This document shows, piece by piece, positions 56,007-64,000 of a DNA stretch of 64,000 nucleotides. This DNA comes from Planctomycetota bacterium (GTDB taxonomy: Bacteria > Planctomycetota > UBA8742 > UBA2392), in NCBI GenBank assembly GCA_016722065.1, contig JADKGX010000005.1, positions 17,884 through 81,883 of the forward strand. The letters are read 5' to 3'. The notes under the pieces were generated by a model, which was given only the letters and a program-made list of their open reading frames with translations, had not been told where the DNA came from and ran no database searches. A program made the translations under genes and the position numbers. Every line of letters starts with the position of its first letter. The stretch's first letter is position 1.

Positions 56007-56417
56007 ATGCCCCACGATGCCCAGGTTAGAGTGCGCTATGCCGAAACCGACCAGATGGGCGTGGTCTATCACAGCAACTACCTGATCTACTTTGAAATCG
56101 GCCGCACGGAAGCCATGCGCAAGCTGGGCATCAGCTACCGCGAACTCGAAGAACGCGGCTTTGTGCTTGCCGTGATTGAAAGTTCCATGCGCCACACCGG
56201 CAGTGCCAGATACGACGACAACCTGACAGTGCGCACCTGGTTGCGCGAGGTAACCAAGACCCGCCTGCGCTTTGAGTACGCCGTAACATTGGATGGCAAA
56301 ACACTCACAAGTGGCCACACCGTGCTGGCGTTTCTGAGCCGCCACGACGGCATGCGCCCGGTGCGCTGCCCGCCTGATGTTGAGGCACTGGCCCAGGCCG
56401 CTGTGGAACCGGCCTAG
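56007..56417 (+). CDS. YbgC/FadM-type acyl-CoA thioesterase
   Basis: A hot-dog fold thioesterase with the typical YAETDQMGVVYHSNYLIYFEIGR start (catalytic Asp in TDQMG, His in YHSNY) and the closing GHTVLAFL strand. The 137 residues match YbgC, the short thioesterase often linked to the Tol-Pal operon, although tol genes are not here. A TTG at 55986 inside the end of the glutaredoxin gene is an alternative start. Confidence 0.93.
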   Translation: MPHDAQVRVRYAETDQMGVVYHSNYLIYFEIGRTEAMRKLGISYRELEERGFVLAVIESSMRHTGSARYDDNLTVRTWLREVTKTRLRFEYAVTLDGKTLTSGHTVLAFLSRHDGMRPVRCPPDVEALAQAAVEPA

Positions 56418-56446
56418 GTAGCAGCCGCAAACCAGCCTGACCACGC

Positions 56447-57763
56447 CTATTTGCCGATACAGAACTGGCTGAAGATCAGCCCCAGCACATCGCCCGGAAG
56501 TTCCTGCAACAGCGCCTGGTCCAGCAGCGCCAGCGCCTGGCGTACATCGCGGGCCACGGCTTCTGGTGGCGCCTGCGGGTCATTGATAAGCGTATTCAGC
56601 ACGGCCACGGCCTGCCCAGTGTGGTCACGCAGCAGCGATTGGCTGCCCCCCAGTGCGGCCTGCATGACCCGCCGCACCAGTTCTTCACGCAGCGGCTCCA
56701 GGCCGCTGCCGCTGGCGGCAGACACCGCAAATCGCGGCAGTTCGACATGGATCGTCTGGGGCGGCGCGATGTCGGCCATGGTGTCCAGCCACAAACAGCG
56801 CGCAGACAGGCCGGGGTCGCGCCCGCGCAGCGTTTCAAGTTCCGATTGTGCATCAACGGCCTGGCCGGGTGCAGACAGCACCAGCAGGATGTCGGCCTGC
56901 AGGGCGCGATCGCGTGCCGCCTGGGCAAACAGGCCGGCATCGGCGTCCTGGGGCCCGACGCCGCTCAGGTCCACCAGGCGCGCCGTGTGGCCTGCAAGCA
57001 CGGCAATGGCTTCCACGGCATCGCGCGTGGTGCCGGGGGTGGCGCTAACAAGTGCGCGGGGCCGACCCAGCAGCGCATTGAAAAGGCTGCTCTTGCCTGC
57101 GTTGGGCGGCCCGAACATGGCAATCACGGGCTCTGCCCTTGGCGGGCGCGTCTGGCGGGCGCCGGCAATCTTGCCAAGTTCAGACAGCAGGTCGCCAAGG
57201 TCGGCGGCCAGCGAGGTTTCTTCGGGCAGGGCGTGTTCTTCTTCACTGAAGTCAAACAGCATTTCAAAGCGCGCGCTGATGGCCCGCAGCCGGTCGCGCA
57301 GCTTTGCAAGTTTTCTTGCGTCTTGGCCGGTCAGGGCGGCCATGGCGGCGCGATGATCGGCTTCGTCCTGGGCCACAATCAGCCCCAGCGTTGCCTGGGC
57401 GCCCGCGGGGTGAAGGCGACCTTGGTCCAGGGCGCGGCGGGTGAACTCGCCAGGCTGGGCAGGGCGGCAATGGCGCGCTTGAAGCCAGTCCTGCAGTTGG
57501 TGTACCAGCGCCGGGTGGCCGGGCAGCAGGATTTCCAGGCTGTCCTGGCCCGTGAAGCTGGCGGGTGCCACAAAGGCCAGCAGCTGGCAAGGCGTGCTGC
57601 CGGCAGGCAGCGCAAGTTTGGCCAACCGGCTGCAACGTTGCCATGGCGCGTTTGTCAGTGCGCAAAACATGTCCCGCGCCGCCGGGCCACTGACGCGCAC
57701 CAGCGCGGCTGCAGCCGGCGCGCTGGACGTAGCCAGGGCAAAGATGGTGTCGCTGTCGGCCAT
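56447..57763 (-). CDS. mnmE: tRNA modification GTPase MnmE-like, with altered G4 motif
   Basis: MnmE with MnmG adds the 5-carboxymethylaminomethyl group to U34 of some tRNAs. The N-terminal folate-binding domain, G1 GPPNAGKSS (218-226), G2 GTTRD, G3 DLSG and the C-terminal FCIGK with the catalytic cysteine are clear. The G4 box, normally NKxD, aligns with DTMAD, so the guanine-reading Asn and Lys are Thr and Met. The 438 residues are slightly short. It lies 31 bp downstream of yidC on the same strand, an order found in many bacteria. Confidence 0.93.
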   Translation of the reverse strand: MADSDTIFALATSSAPAAAALVRVSGPAARDMFCALTNAPWQRCSRLAKLALPAGSTPCQLLAFVAPASFTGQDSLEILLPGHPALVHQLQDWLQARHCRPAQPGEFTRRALDQGRLHPAGAQATLGLIVAQDEADHRAAMAALTGQDARKLAKLRDRLRAISARFEMLFDFSEEEHALPEETSLAADLGDLLSELGKIAGARQTRPPRAEPVIAMFGPPNAGKSSLFNALLGRPRALVSATPGTTRDAVEAIAVLAGHTARLVDLSGVGPQDADAGLFAQAARDRALQADILLVLSAPGQAVDAQSELETLRGRDPGLSARCLWLDTMADIAPPQTIHVELPRFAVSAASGSGLEPLREELVRRVMQAALGGSQSLLRDHTGQAVAVLNTLINDPQAPPEAVARDVRQALALLDQALLQELPGDVLGLIFSQFCIGK

Positions 57764-57794
57764 CGATGCAGCATAGCCATGGGCCAGGGCCGCA

Positions 57795-59864
57795 TCACGC
57801 TGAGGCGTGATATTCCGGCTTGTCGTCGGGCTTGGGCTTGTTCTTGGTCGGCGGCTTGGTGATGCCCAGCTTGATCAGGTTGCGCTTGATCAAGCGCGAT
57901 TCAGCCAGCGAGTACAGGCTGGAGAAGATGAAGTAGAACGCAAAGCCGCTGGCAAAACCGTAAAACATCAGGCCCATCAACGGGAAAATGCAACCCATCT
58001 GCTTTTGCATGGCCGCCTGTTGCGGGTCGTCGGGCTTGGGTTGCATGCGCATCTGCAGCAGCGACAGCGCAATCCAGATCATCGGCAGCAGGTTCAGGGT
58101 GAAGAACCCGTTGTGCGTCAGGAATCCCTGCAGAAAGCCCGGCAGGAAGCCGGCCTGCACAGACCACGGAATCGTGGCATCGGGCATGCTGAGATCCGAG
58201 ATCCACAGGAAGCTTCCCTGGCGCATGAAGAACGCATTGCCAAAGGCGCGGTACAGCCCGATGAAAATGGGCAGCTGAATGAACATGGGCAGGCACCCGC
58301 CCAGCGGCAGCATGCCGACATTATGCTCGCGCATGGCTTCGCGCGTTTCTGTCAGCATTTTCATCTGGGCGTCGCGGTCTTTTTTGCCCGCGTATTTTTC
58401 TTTGATCTTGTCCAGCTTGGGTTTGACCACCTTCATCTTGGCGGTGTACACGGCCATCGATTTCTGGCCCCGATAACTCAAGGGGCTCAACAACGTGCGC
58501 ACAATCAGGGTCAGCAGAATGATGGCAAAGCCAGGCCCGACCAGCCCGGTCAACTGGCGCAGCACCCACACAAACGGGGCCGAGATAAACGCCGGAAAAC
58601 CCGAAGGCGCCAGGTCGCGCCACTCCACGCGCAGGTCGTCGTCTGTCAGTGGCTTGGCAAACCAGGCGGCTTCCAGCACGTCTTTGTCGCGTGGGCCGGC
58701 ATAGAAACTCATGTGCACGGTGGCCTGGCCGGGGTTGCCGTCTTTGGCCGGGTCAATCTGAAGTGGTGGGGCAATCAGAGAAGTTGCGGCGTCGTTCAGT
58801 TCCTTGATTGGCAGAACTTCGCCGCTCCAGCGGGCGTCGCGCTGCATCGGATCGGCGCTTAGAAAACACAGGAAGTACAGCGTGCGCATGCCATGGGCCA
58901 GCAGGTATTGCTCTGGCTTGCTTTCCATTTCATCCAGCGTGCGGTTGTCGACGCGCTCCAGCGGCTTCTTGCCGTCATCTACGCGGTCTTCGTTGATGCC
59001 ATTGATGGCCTTTGCCATGCCCGAAATGGTGGGGGAGTCATGCAGGCTGGTGTAGGTCTTGCTGGCCGTGCTGCCGTACAGCGCCACGCGGGCGTGTTCC
59101 GCCCCCAGCTTTGTGCCGTCGTTGGTGATTGCGGCTGCGCCCCACAGGCCGACGGTTTTGTCGACAATCTTGCCGCTGTGGTTCTCGACGCGCAGGTCGA
59201 TATCCAGCCGGAAGGTATCGGGGTGCAGGGTGATCGTCTTGAAAATCACCGTGTCATCGGATTCCAGCTTGAAGCTTTTGGGCGGGAAGCGAAAGGTCAA
59301 CGAAGTGGCGTCTTTGGCGGCACTTGAATCCGATACCAACTCCCAGCGGGAAAGGTTGCGCCATTCATCGTTGTCGTCCATGCGCAGGGCCAGCGGCGCG
59401 GCGTACTCGGCCGCCGATAGCGGGGCGATCAACTCCAGTGGCTCGCTGGCATCCAGCGTGGGGTCGTTGGGCGTGCGCAAGAACACCGTCTTGCCGTCGC
59501 GGTCGACGAATTTCAGGCTTTCCAGGCTTGCGCCACGTTCACTGAAAACGGCCGTCAGCTTGCTGTTGGCCAGGGTGTAGGTTTTGGCTTCTTTGCGGCG
59601 AATGCGTTCAAAGCCGCGGTCTTGCGTGGCCGTGGTGGGGCGGGTTTCGGTTTGCGTGGCGGGCGTGACGTCCTTGATTTCGCCCGCGGGCTGGTTCGAG
59701 GCCGGGGTGTTGCCCGCAGGCGTATTGCCAGCGGGGGCATTGGAGGACTTGACCGGCGGGTTGGCCGGTGGCTTGTTGGGAAAGAAGAAGTACTGCACTA
59801 CAAAGAACCCGGCCACGATCACGCCGATCGTAAGAAGCATCTGAACCAGGTCTTTACGGTGCAT
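57795..59864 (-). CDS. yidC: Membrane protein insertase YidC
   Basis: YidC inserts inner-membrane proteins. An N-terminal membrane helix is followed by a Pro/Asn-rich linker, a large beta-rich periplasmic domain to about residue 400, and five C-terminal helices with LLSPLSYRGQKSM, MLPLGGCLPMFIQLPIFIGLYRAF and GLMFYGFASGFAFYFIFS blocks abbreviated here by their cores (GGCLPMFIQLP, FASGFAFYF). The length of 689 residues is rather long, mainly in the periplasmic part. A good promoter lies just upstream on the minus strand. rnpA and rpmH, which often precede yidC, are absent here. Confidence 0.95.
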   Translation of the reverse strand: MHRKDLVQMLLTIGVIVAGFFVVQYFFFPNKPPANPPVKSSNAPAGNTPAGNTPASNQPAGEIKDVTPATQTETRPTTATQDRGFERIRRKEAKTYTLANSKLTAVFSERGASLESLKFVDRDGKTVFLRTPNDPTLDASEPLELIAPLSAAEYAAPLALRMDDNDEWRNLSRWELVSDSSAAKDATSLTFRFPPKSFKLESDDTVIFKTITLHPDTFRLDIDLRVENHSGKIVDKTVGLWGAAAITNDGTKLGAEHARVALYGSTASKTYTSLHDSPTISGMAKAINGINEDRVDDGKKPLERVDNRTLDEMESKPEQYLLAHGMRTLYFLCFLSADPMQRDARWSGEVLPIKELNDAATSLIAPPLQIDPAKDGNPGQATVHMSFYAGPRDKDVLEAAWFAKPLTDDDLRVEWRDLAPSGFPAFISAPFVWVLRQLTGLVGPGFAIILLTLIVRTLLSPLSYRGQKSMAVYTAKMKVVKPKLDKIKEKYAGKKDRDAQMKMLTETREAMREHNVGMLPLGGCLPMFIQLPIFIGLYRAFGNAFFMRQGSFLWISDLSMPDATIPWSVQAGFLPGFLQGFLTHNGFFTLNLLPMIWIALSLLQMRMQPKPDDPQQAAMQKQMGCIFPLMGLMFYGFASGFAFYFIFSSLYSLAESRLIKRNLIKLGITKPPTKNKPKPDDKPEYHASA

Positions 59865-59902
59865 TTCGTCTCACAAACCTTTCCCCTTGGTAAGGGGCGC
59901 AT

Positions 59903-59931
59903 TCTATAGACCTTGAAGGTGGCTGCGTCAA
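59903..59931 (-). promoter_or_regulatory. Sigma70-type promoter of yidC
   Basis: On the minus strand TTGACG, a 17-base spacer and TATAGA lie 38 bases before the ATG at 59864, giving a leader of about 30 nt. It overlaps the start region of the divergent hydrolase gene. Confidence 0.6.
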
Positions 59932-60824
59932 TGCGGGCGCTGGAGCTTCAGGTACCGGTTACACCCCCGCTGGGCGCCACCTTGATGGTGCCCGAGCCCG
60001 CGCGTGCAGCGGCCTTGGTGATTCAGGGCAGCGGCGTGCACGACCGCGACGGCAACATGACCGCGGTGGGGTTTCAAAGCACCCTGTACCGGCGAGTAGC
60101 CCGCGAGCTGGCCCAGCGCTGCGGGCTGGCAACGTTGCGCTTTGACAAACGCGGCCACGACAAGCCCCCTTGTTATCCGCACGACTACAGCATGGCCCAG
60201 CGGCTGGACGACGCCCGCGCAGCGCTTGCCCTGTTGCGGGGCCAACTGCCCGGCCTGCCGCTTTTCCTGATCGGGCACAGCGAAGGCGCACTGGTGGCGG
60301 CCAAACTGGCCGAGTCAGAGCCTGTGTCAGGCGTGATTTCACTGGCGGCACCCTTTGGCAACGTGTTTGAACTTGGCAAAGACCGCGCCCGCCGACGTAT
60401 CGCCCAGGGCCAGGGCGCGGCCGTCACCAAGGGCGAGCAGCAGCTTGCGTACTTCGACAAGCTGGAAGGGTTATTCAAAGAAGGCGCAAAAATCTTGCCG
60501 GAAGACTTTGTGGCCATGGCCAAGCCATATCTTCACCAGGGTTATGAAGGCTGGGAGAGCTTTGAATGGCTGGCTGGCCACTGGGCCGGGGCCCTGCAAA
60601 GCGACCCCACGGCTGGTGGCACGCCAATGCTGGTGGTGCAGGGCGGCCGCGACGCCCGCTTGTGGGCGGACAACGCCCAACGCTGGCAAGCCTGGTGCCA
60701 AGCACGCAAAGGCGCCGATTTTCGGGTCATTGACCACATGGGTCACGACCTGAACGACGCGCGCAAAAAGACCTTCAGCGTGGACGAAGAAGTTCTGCAA
60801 GCGATCTGCGCCTGGATTAAGTGA
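59931..60824 (+). CDS. Alpha/beta hydrolase
   Basis: An alpha/beta hydrolase with the nucleophile elbow GHSEGA (Ser near residue 117), the oxyanion region IQGSGVHDRDGN early on, and a late His in DHMGHDLND with an Asp before it (GRDARLW). It resembles the dienelactone-hydrolase/lysophospholipase group; the substrate is unknown. A TTG at 59913 is an alternative start; AAGGTGG before the ATG at 59931 supports the choice. A GC hairpin at 60851-60868 lies after the stop. Confidence 0.88.
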   Translation: MRALELQVPVTPPLGATLMVPEPARAAALVIQGSGVHDRDGNMTAVGFQSTLYRRVARELAQRCGLATLRFDKRGHDKPPCYPHDYSMAQRLDDARAALALLRGQLPGLPLFLIGHSEGALVAAKLAESEPVSGVISLAAPFGNVFELGKDRARRRIAQGQGAAVTKGEQQLAYFDKLEGLFKEGAKILPEDFVAMAKPYLHQGYEGWESFEWLAGHWAGALQSDPTAGGTPMLVVQGGRDARLWADNAQRWQAWCQARKGADFRVIDHMGHDLNDARKKTFSVDEEVLQAICAWIK

Positions 60825-60895
60825 TAGCGCAGCCAGGAGTGCCCTTGTGCCCCGGCCTTTCGGCCGGGCGTGCAGGGCGCCTGGATCGCGAAACG

Positions 60896-60922
60896 AAAAA
60901 GCCCCGGCGCTCGGCCGGGGCT
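60896..60922 (-). terminator. Rho-independent terminator of the kinase gene
   Basis: On the minus strand GCCCCGGC and GCCGGGGC pair over a five-base loop and are followed by TTTTT. It lies just after the kinase stop at 60940. Confidence 0.8.
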
Positions 60923-60939
60923 CAAATCGCGTTGTGGGT

Positions 60940-61923
60940 CTACTTGCCGGCGTGTTGCTTAAACTCTGGAAACAGGTGCTGCAAGTATTCGGCCATGGTG
61001 TTGAAGGTGGGGCCGTAGCCGCCCTTGTAGATGTAAAACTCAAGGTCCGTGGCGCACTCGCCGGCGTCCTGATAACGACGGTTGCGGTCGCGTTCCAGCA
61101 TTCTGTCCAGCACGCGCTGCAGGTCGTCGTCTACGTTGGGGTTGTAGTGGCTGATGGGCGGAATCGGCTTCTTCTGCACGTTTTCAATGCAGATCAAGGT
61201 GTCGTCGTCTGCAAAAATGTTGCGCCCGGCCAGCAGCTCATACAGCACCACACCCAGGCTGAACACGTCGCTGCGGCCGTCGGTTTGTTCAAAAGCGGCT
61301 TGTTCCGGGCTCATGTATTGCACTTTGCCCATCAGCACGTCGCCTTCTTTGTCTTTCATGATGTGGCGTGCCTTGGCAATGCCGAAGTCCGTCAGCTTCA
61401 CCACGCCCTCGGCCTCAATCATGATGTTCTTGGGGCTGATGTCGCGGTGCACAACGCCCAGCAGCTCGCCTTGCCGGTTGCGCTTCTTGTGGGCGTATTC
61501 CAGGGCGCGGGCGACGCGGCTTGCAATGTAAACGCAAAGCTCGGTGGGAATGCGTTTTTTGTACTGGTGGTGGCGGTCAATGAACTGTTCCAGGTTCACG
61601 CCATGAATGAACTCCATGGCCATGTAGTACTGGCGCCCGACCTTGCCCAGCTGATAGATCTGCACAATGTGCTGGTGAATCAAGTCCGCTACCAGCTTGG
61701 CCTCGCCGATGAACATCTCGACGAACTCTTCGTTGGTAGAGAAGTCCTCAAGCACGGTCTTGATGGCCATGCGCTTTTCGAACCCGTCGGAGCCCATCTG
61801 GATGGCTTCATAGACCGCGCCCATGCCACCCTCGGCCAGCTTGCGGACAAGCTTGAAGGTGTTCTGGTCGCTGATGGTCTGAAGCGCTTCGATGTTGCGT
61901 TCGGCTTTCTTGAACAGGCCCAA
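60940..61923 (-). CDS. Cytosolic Ser/Thr protein kinase
   Basis: A Hanks-type kinase: glycine loop LAEGGMGAVYEA (about 29-40), catalytic Lys in MAIKTV (K55), catalytic loop VVHRDISPKN, DFGIAKA and the APE-equivalent YMSPEQA. The loop has Ser where most kinases have Lys (HRDxK), a form I recall from kinases of social bacteria such as HRDVSPQN. There is no membrane helix or sensor domain; the C-terminal 40 residues (PTFNTMAEYLQHLFP) may be a docking tail. I chose the TTG at 61923 because GGAGG lies seven bases upstream; the longer frame from 62085 runs over the divergent gene. Substrate unknown. Confidence 0.9.
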   Translation of the reverse strand: MGLFKKAERNIEALQTISDQNTFKLVRKLAEGGMGAVYEAIQMGSDGFEKRMAIKTVLEDFSTNEEFVEMFIGEAKLVADLIHQHIVQIYQLGKVGRQYYMAMEFIHGVNLEQFIDRHHQYKKRIPTELCVYIASRVARALEYAHKKRNRQGELLGVVHRDISPKNIMIEAEGVVKLTDFGIAKARHIMKDKEGDVLMGKVQYMSPEQAAFEQTDGRSDVFSLGVVLYELLAGRNIFADDDTLICIENVQKKPIPPISHYNPNVDDDLQRVLDRMLERDRNRRYQDAGECATDLEFYIYKGGYGPTFNTMAEYLQHLFPEFKQHAGK

Positions 61924-62032
61924 GGCCGTGCCTCCGAAACTGTGAACGGGCAGCAATGTGCCCCAAAGTGCGGCAAAAAAGCAGGGTAGCAATATCGCAG
62001 ACCGCCCCCCAGACTGCAAGTGTCCCAAAACC

Positions 62033-62650
62033 ATGACACAGGCAACGACAACCCCGCAGCAAGAAGCCGCCGCCGCACGGCGCAAGCTGGACGCCGTGGC
62101 CGGGGTGCGGCGCTGGTTCCGGCGTGCGCGTATGTTTTTGGGCGCGCTGGTGCTGCTGCTGGGCGTGTATGCCTGGATGAGCTACCGGCTGTACACCCTG
62201 CCCGGCAGCTACAATCCAAAGGCCCGCACCCAGCAATCGCCAATCGACGGCATCGCGCCCGGGGACACGCTGCTGCTGCAAAACCTGAACCTGTGGCGAT
62301 CGCCCAAGCTGGGCGACGTAGTTCTTTACCACAACCCCAAACCCGCCGACGGTTCAGCCGAGACCCTGATAGGCCGCATTGCCGGCCTGCCGGGTGAAAC
62401 CGTGCGCCGCACTGGCCCCACCATGAGCGTGGGCGGGCGTGACCCCCTGGCGGTGGGCTTTGACCTGGGCAGTGGCTCGGTGGCCGACGGCGATGTGATT
62501 GCCGCCGACCACTACCTGATTCTGGCCGACAACGACAACGTGCCTTACCTGGACAGCCGCAACGTGGGCTATGTGGCGGGGTCTGACATCTTTCGGCGCG
62601 TGTCTTTGAACATCACGGCCTGGAGCGGTCGCCCGGCCCCCACGCCATGA
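62033..62650 (+). CDS. Signal peptidase I-like (S26) protein, catalytic Lys absent
   Basis: A membrane helix near 34-52 is followed by S26 blocks: the Ser69 region QQSPIDGIAPGDTLL, aligned with SMEPTLxxGD, then LGDVVLY and the GLPGE block. The lysine general base of type I signal peptidases normally just precedes the Arg of the KRVxGLPGD motif; here the sequence is LIGRIAGLPGE, so this position is Gly114. DHYLILADNDNVPYLDSR is the late box. It may be inactive, use another base, or be a specialised protein. No strong ribosome site precedes the ATG at 62033. Confidence 0.7.
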   Translation: MTQATTTPQQEAAAARRKLDAVAGVRRWFRRARMFLGALVLLLGVYAWMSYRLYTLPGSYNPKARTQQSPIDGIAPGDTLLLQNLNLWRSPKLGDVVLYHNPKPADGSAETLIGRIAGLPGETVRRTGPTMSVGGRDPLAVGFDLGSGSVADGDVIAADHYLILADNDNVPYLDSRNVGYVAGSDIFRRVSLNITAWSGRPAPTP

Positions 62651-62687
62651 CCTGTGCAGGGCCGGCAAGGGCTGGTACTCTTGCGCT

Positions 62688-63408
62688 ATGCCCTTTACCA
62701 AGTACGGTTTACGCGAACTCTTTCTGTTTGGCTTTGCGATTCCTGCTGCCCTTTGGGTAGGGGTGTGGTCGCTGGCGTGGTTTGTGCACCCGGCTCTTTG
62801 GGTGGTGGGGGTGGTGCCCCTGTTCCTGACCTGCTTCGTGTGCAATTTTTTCAGAGACCCGGACCGGCCCCTGCCCGGCGACGAATTCACGGTCGTCAGC
62901 CCGGCCGACGGCACAGTCACAGACGTTGGACCCAAGAACCTGGACGAATACTTGAAAGGTTCCCACCAGGGCGTTGGCATTTTCTTGAGTGTCTTTGACG
63001 TGCACGTCAACCGCTCGCCGCTGGACGGCACGCTGGAGTATTCGCGTCACCAGGACGGCGATTACCTGGACGCCCGCGACCCCGAATGCAGCACGTTGAA
63101 TGAGGCACAGAATCTTGGCTTCAAGTCGTCCTGGGGGCCCGCGTTTTTATCTGCGCCAGATTACCGGGTTGATTGCGCGCCGGATTGTCTGCCCGATCAA
63201 GGAAGGCGATGCCGTCAAGCGCGGAGAACGCTTTGGCATGTTGAAGTTCGGCAGCCGCACAGAGCTGTATTTCGACCAGGATTTTGAGGTCGAATGGAAG
63301 GTGAAAGTGGGCGACAAAGTCGCCGGGGGCGGCACGGTGATCGCCCTGGTCAAGGTCAAGCAGGCCGCCGCCAGCCCGGCTGGCAAGGCCGCCACCACAG
63401 CAGGCTAG
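62688..63408 (+). CDS. psd: Phosphatidylserine decarboxylase, frameshifted
   Basis: The short form of Psd, which makes phosphatidylethanolamine. The first frame runs from 62688 with two membrane helices, FFRDPDR, VVSPADGTV, FLSVFDVHVNRSP and NEAQNLGFKS; the rest (GPRFYLRQITGLIARRIVCP and the autocleavage region FGSRTELYF) is in the next frame, 63100-63408. Dropping one G of GGGGG at 63133-63137 joins them as SWGPRFYLRQ. The first frame otherwise runs on without homology to 63287. The autoprocessing serine (GSR) is intact, so a single base decides function. Confidence 0.85.
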
Positions 63409-63416
63409 GGGTAACC

Positions 63417-64000
63417 ATGCGCACGTTGCTGGCTGCACTGACACTGCTGTTGCTGGCGTCGACAACGGTCTGCGCCGGCGGCGCGATACCGGAAGCCAAG
63501 GTCAGCATTACTTCGCGCGGCGGCACGGCGCGATCGGCCCTGGATTCCTTTGCGCAAGCCACAAACTGCACGCTCAAGTTCAGCGACGTGTTTGATGTTG
63601 AATCCGATTTTGAGTACCACGTGTGGCTGCGGCTCAAGGATGCCACGCCCCTGCGCGCGGCCCGGGTGCTTTCCATGGCGCTGGGCTTTCGCGTGCAGTT
63701 TGACCCCGCCCACAGCCTGATTACCATCGCGGGCGCCGAAGAAACGCCTAACCGTGGTGGCACCATCAAGGGCTACGATGTGGCAACCGCCACGGCCAGT
63801 TACGTGGCCTACCAGAACACCTGGGGCAAAGCCAGGCACACGCCAGCGCCCAATGAACCCGTGCAACCGGAACGCAGTGCCGCCGAACACCTGGCCGGGC
63901 TGTTGGAATCTTTGCTAGGTGATGACGAAAGCAACTTAACTCCCGCCGTGGTTTATGACCGCCAGTTGCGAGACGCCGACACCATGCACGATCCCGTGCG
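63417..64000 (+). CDS. Secreted STN/secretin-N-like protein (3' end outside window)
   Basis: An ATG with AGGGG seven bases upstream opens a signal peptide (RTLLAALTLLLLASTTVCAG) and the frame is open to the right edge, so the C-terminus is outside. The visible part resembles the STN/secretin N0 domain: ARSALDSFAQATNCTLKFSDV, then VWLRLKDATPLRAARVLSMALGFRVQFDP and LITIAG, abbreviated here as core strands. Similar domains occur in secretins and TonB-linked receptors. The start lies 8 bp after the psd stop. The full function cannot be told from the fragment. Confidence 0.75.
   Translation, partial: MRTLLAALTLLLLASTTVCAGGAIPEAKVSITSRGGTARSALDSFAQATNCTLKFSDVFDVESDFEYHVWLRLKDATPLRAARVLSMALGFRVQFDPAHSLITIAGAEETPNRGGTIKGYDVATATASYVAYQNTWGKARHTPAPNEPVQPERSAAEHLAGLLESLLGDDESNLTPAVVYDRQLRDADTMHDPV

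Overview
This 64 kb window is a GC-rich, gene-dense bacterial chromosome segment with about 49 genes, short spacers (the longest is about 290 bp) and no recognised tRNA, rRNA, CRISPR array, insertion sequence or phage gene. The mix of SurA- and YidC-type envelope factors, secreted HEAT-repeat/VWA proteins, MoxR ATPases, a PQQ-like propeller protein and a soluble Ser/Thr kinase suggests a Gram-negative-type bacterium, most likely Planctomycetota or a neighbouring lineage. That is an inference from gene content; no marker gene settles it.

Left part (1-22 kb). A truncated HEAT+VWA protein opens the window. It is followed by a conserved unknown, an 868-residue HEAT-repeat protein, a heptosyltransferase-like GT9 enzyme, a MerR regulator, a SurA-like chaperone, mfd, a UPF0158-like protein with a polyacidic tail, and queC. 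Next come two paralogous secreted HEAT+VWA proteins facing a divergent moxR. A run of minus-strand housekeeping genes follows: phosphoesterase, ABC-2 permease, Nudix, gatB, a degenerate HAD protein and asnS.

Middle part (22-37.5 kb). A large membrane VWA protein overlaps pdxA. After it come a glycine-rich lipoprotein gene broken by two compensating frameshifts, a DinB-like protein, thiC, a Na+/H+ antiporter with a TrkA-N tail, an ATP-grasp ligase, two tandem DinB-like paralogues, a small membrane protein, rsmB and a methyltransferase.

Main cluster (37.6-54 kb, all plus strand). In order: secreted HEAT-repeat protein, PQQ-like propeller protein, MoxR ATPase, membrane HEAT protein, DUF58 protein, BatA-like VWA membrane protein and a 1096-residue VWA membrane protein. 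holA and a single-span membrane protein follow, then a hairpin terminator. MoxR, DUF58 and BatA-type VWA proteins are a known partnership. The propeller and HEAT proteins are the less familiar additions. With the left-hand genes, the window carries six VWA proteins with a DxSxS motif, one DUF58 protein and two MoxR ATPases, which is the strongest theme here.

Right part (54-64 kb). A small membrane coiled-coil protein, nnrE, a glutaredoxin, a YbgC-type thioesterase, mnmE (with a degenerate G4 motif), yidC with a good promoter, an alpha/beta hydrolase, a Ser/Thr kinase, a signal-peptidase-like protein lacking the usual lysine, a frameshifted psd and a truncated secreted STN-like protein. All three frameshifts could be single-base run errors, so assembly error is a serious alternative to real mutation.
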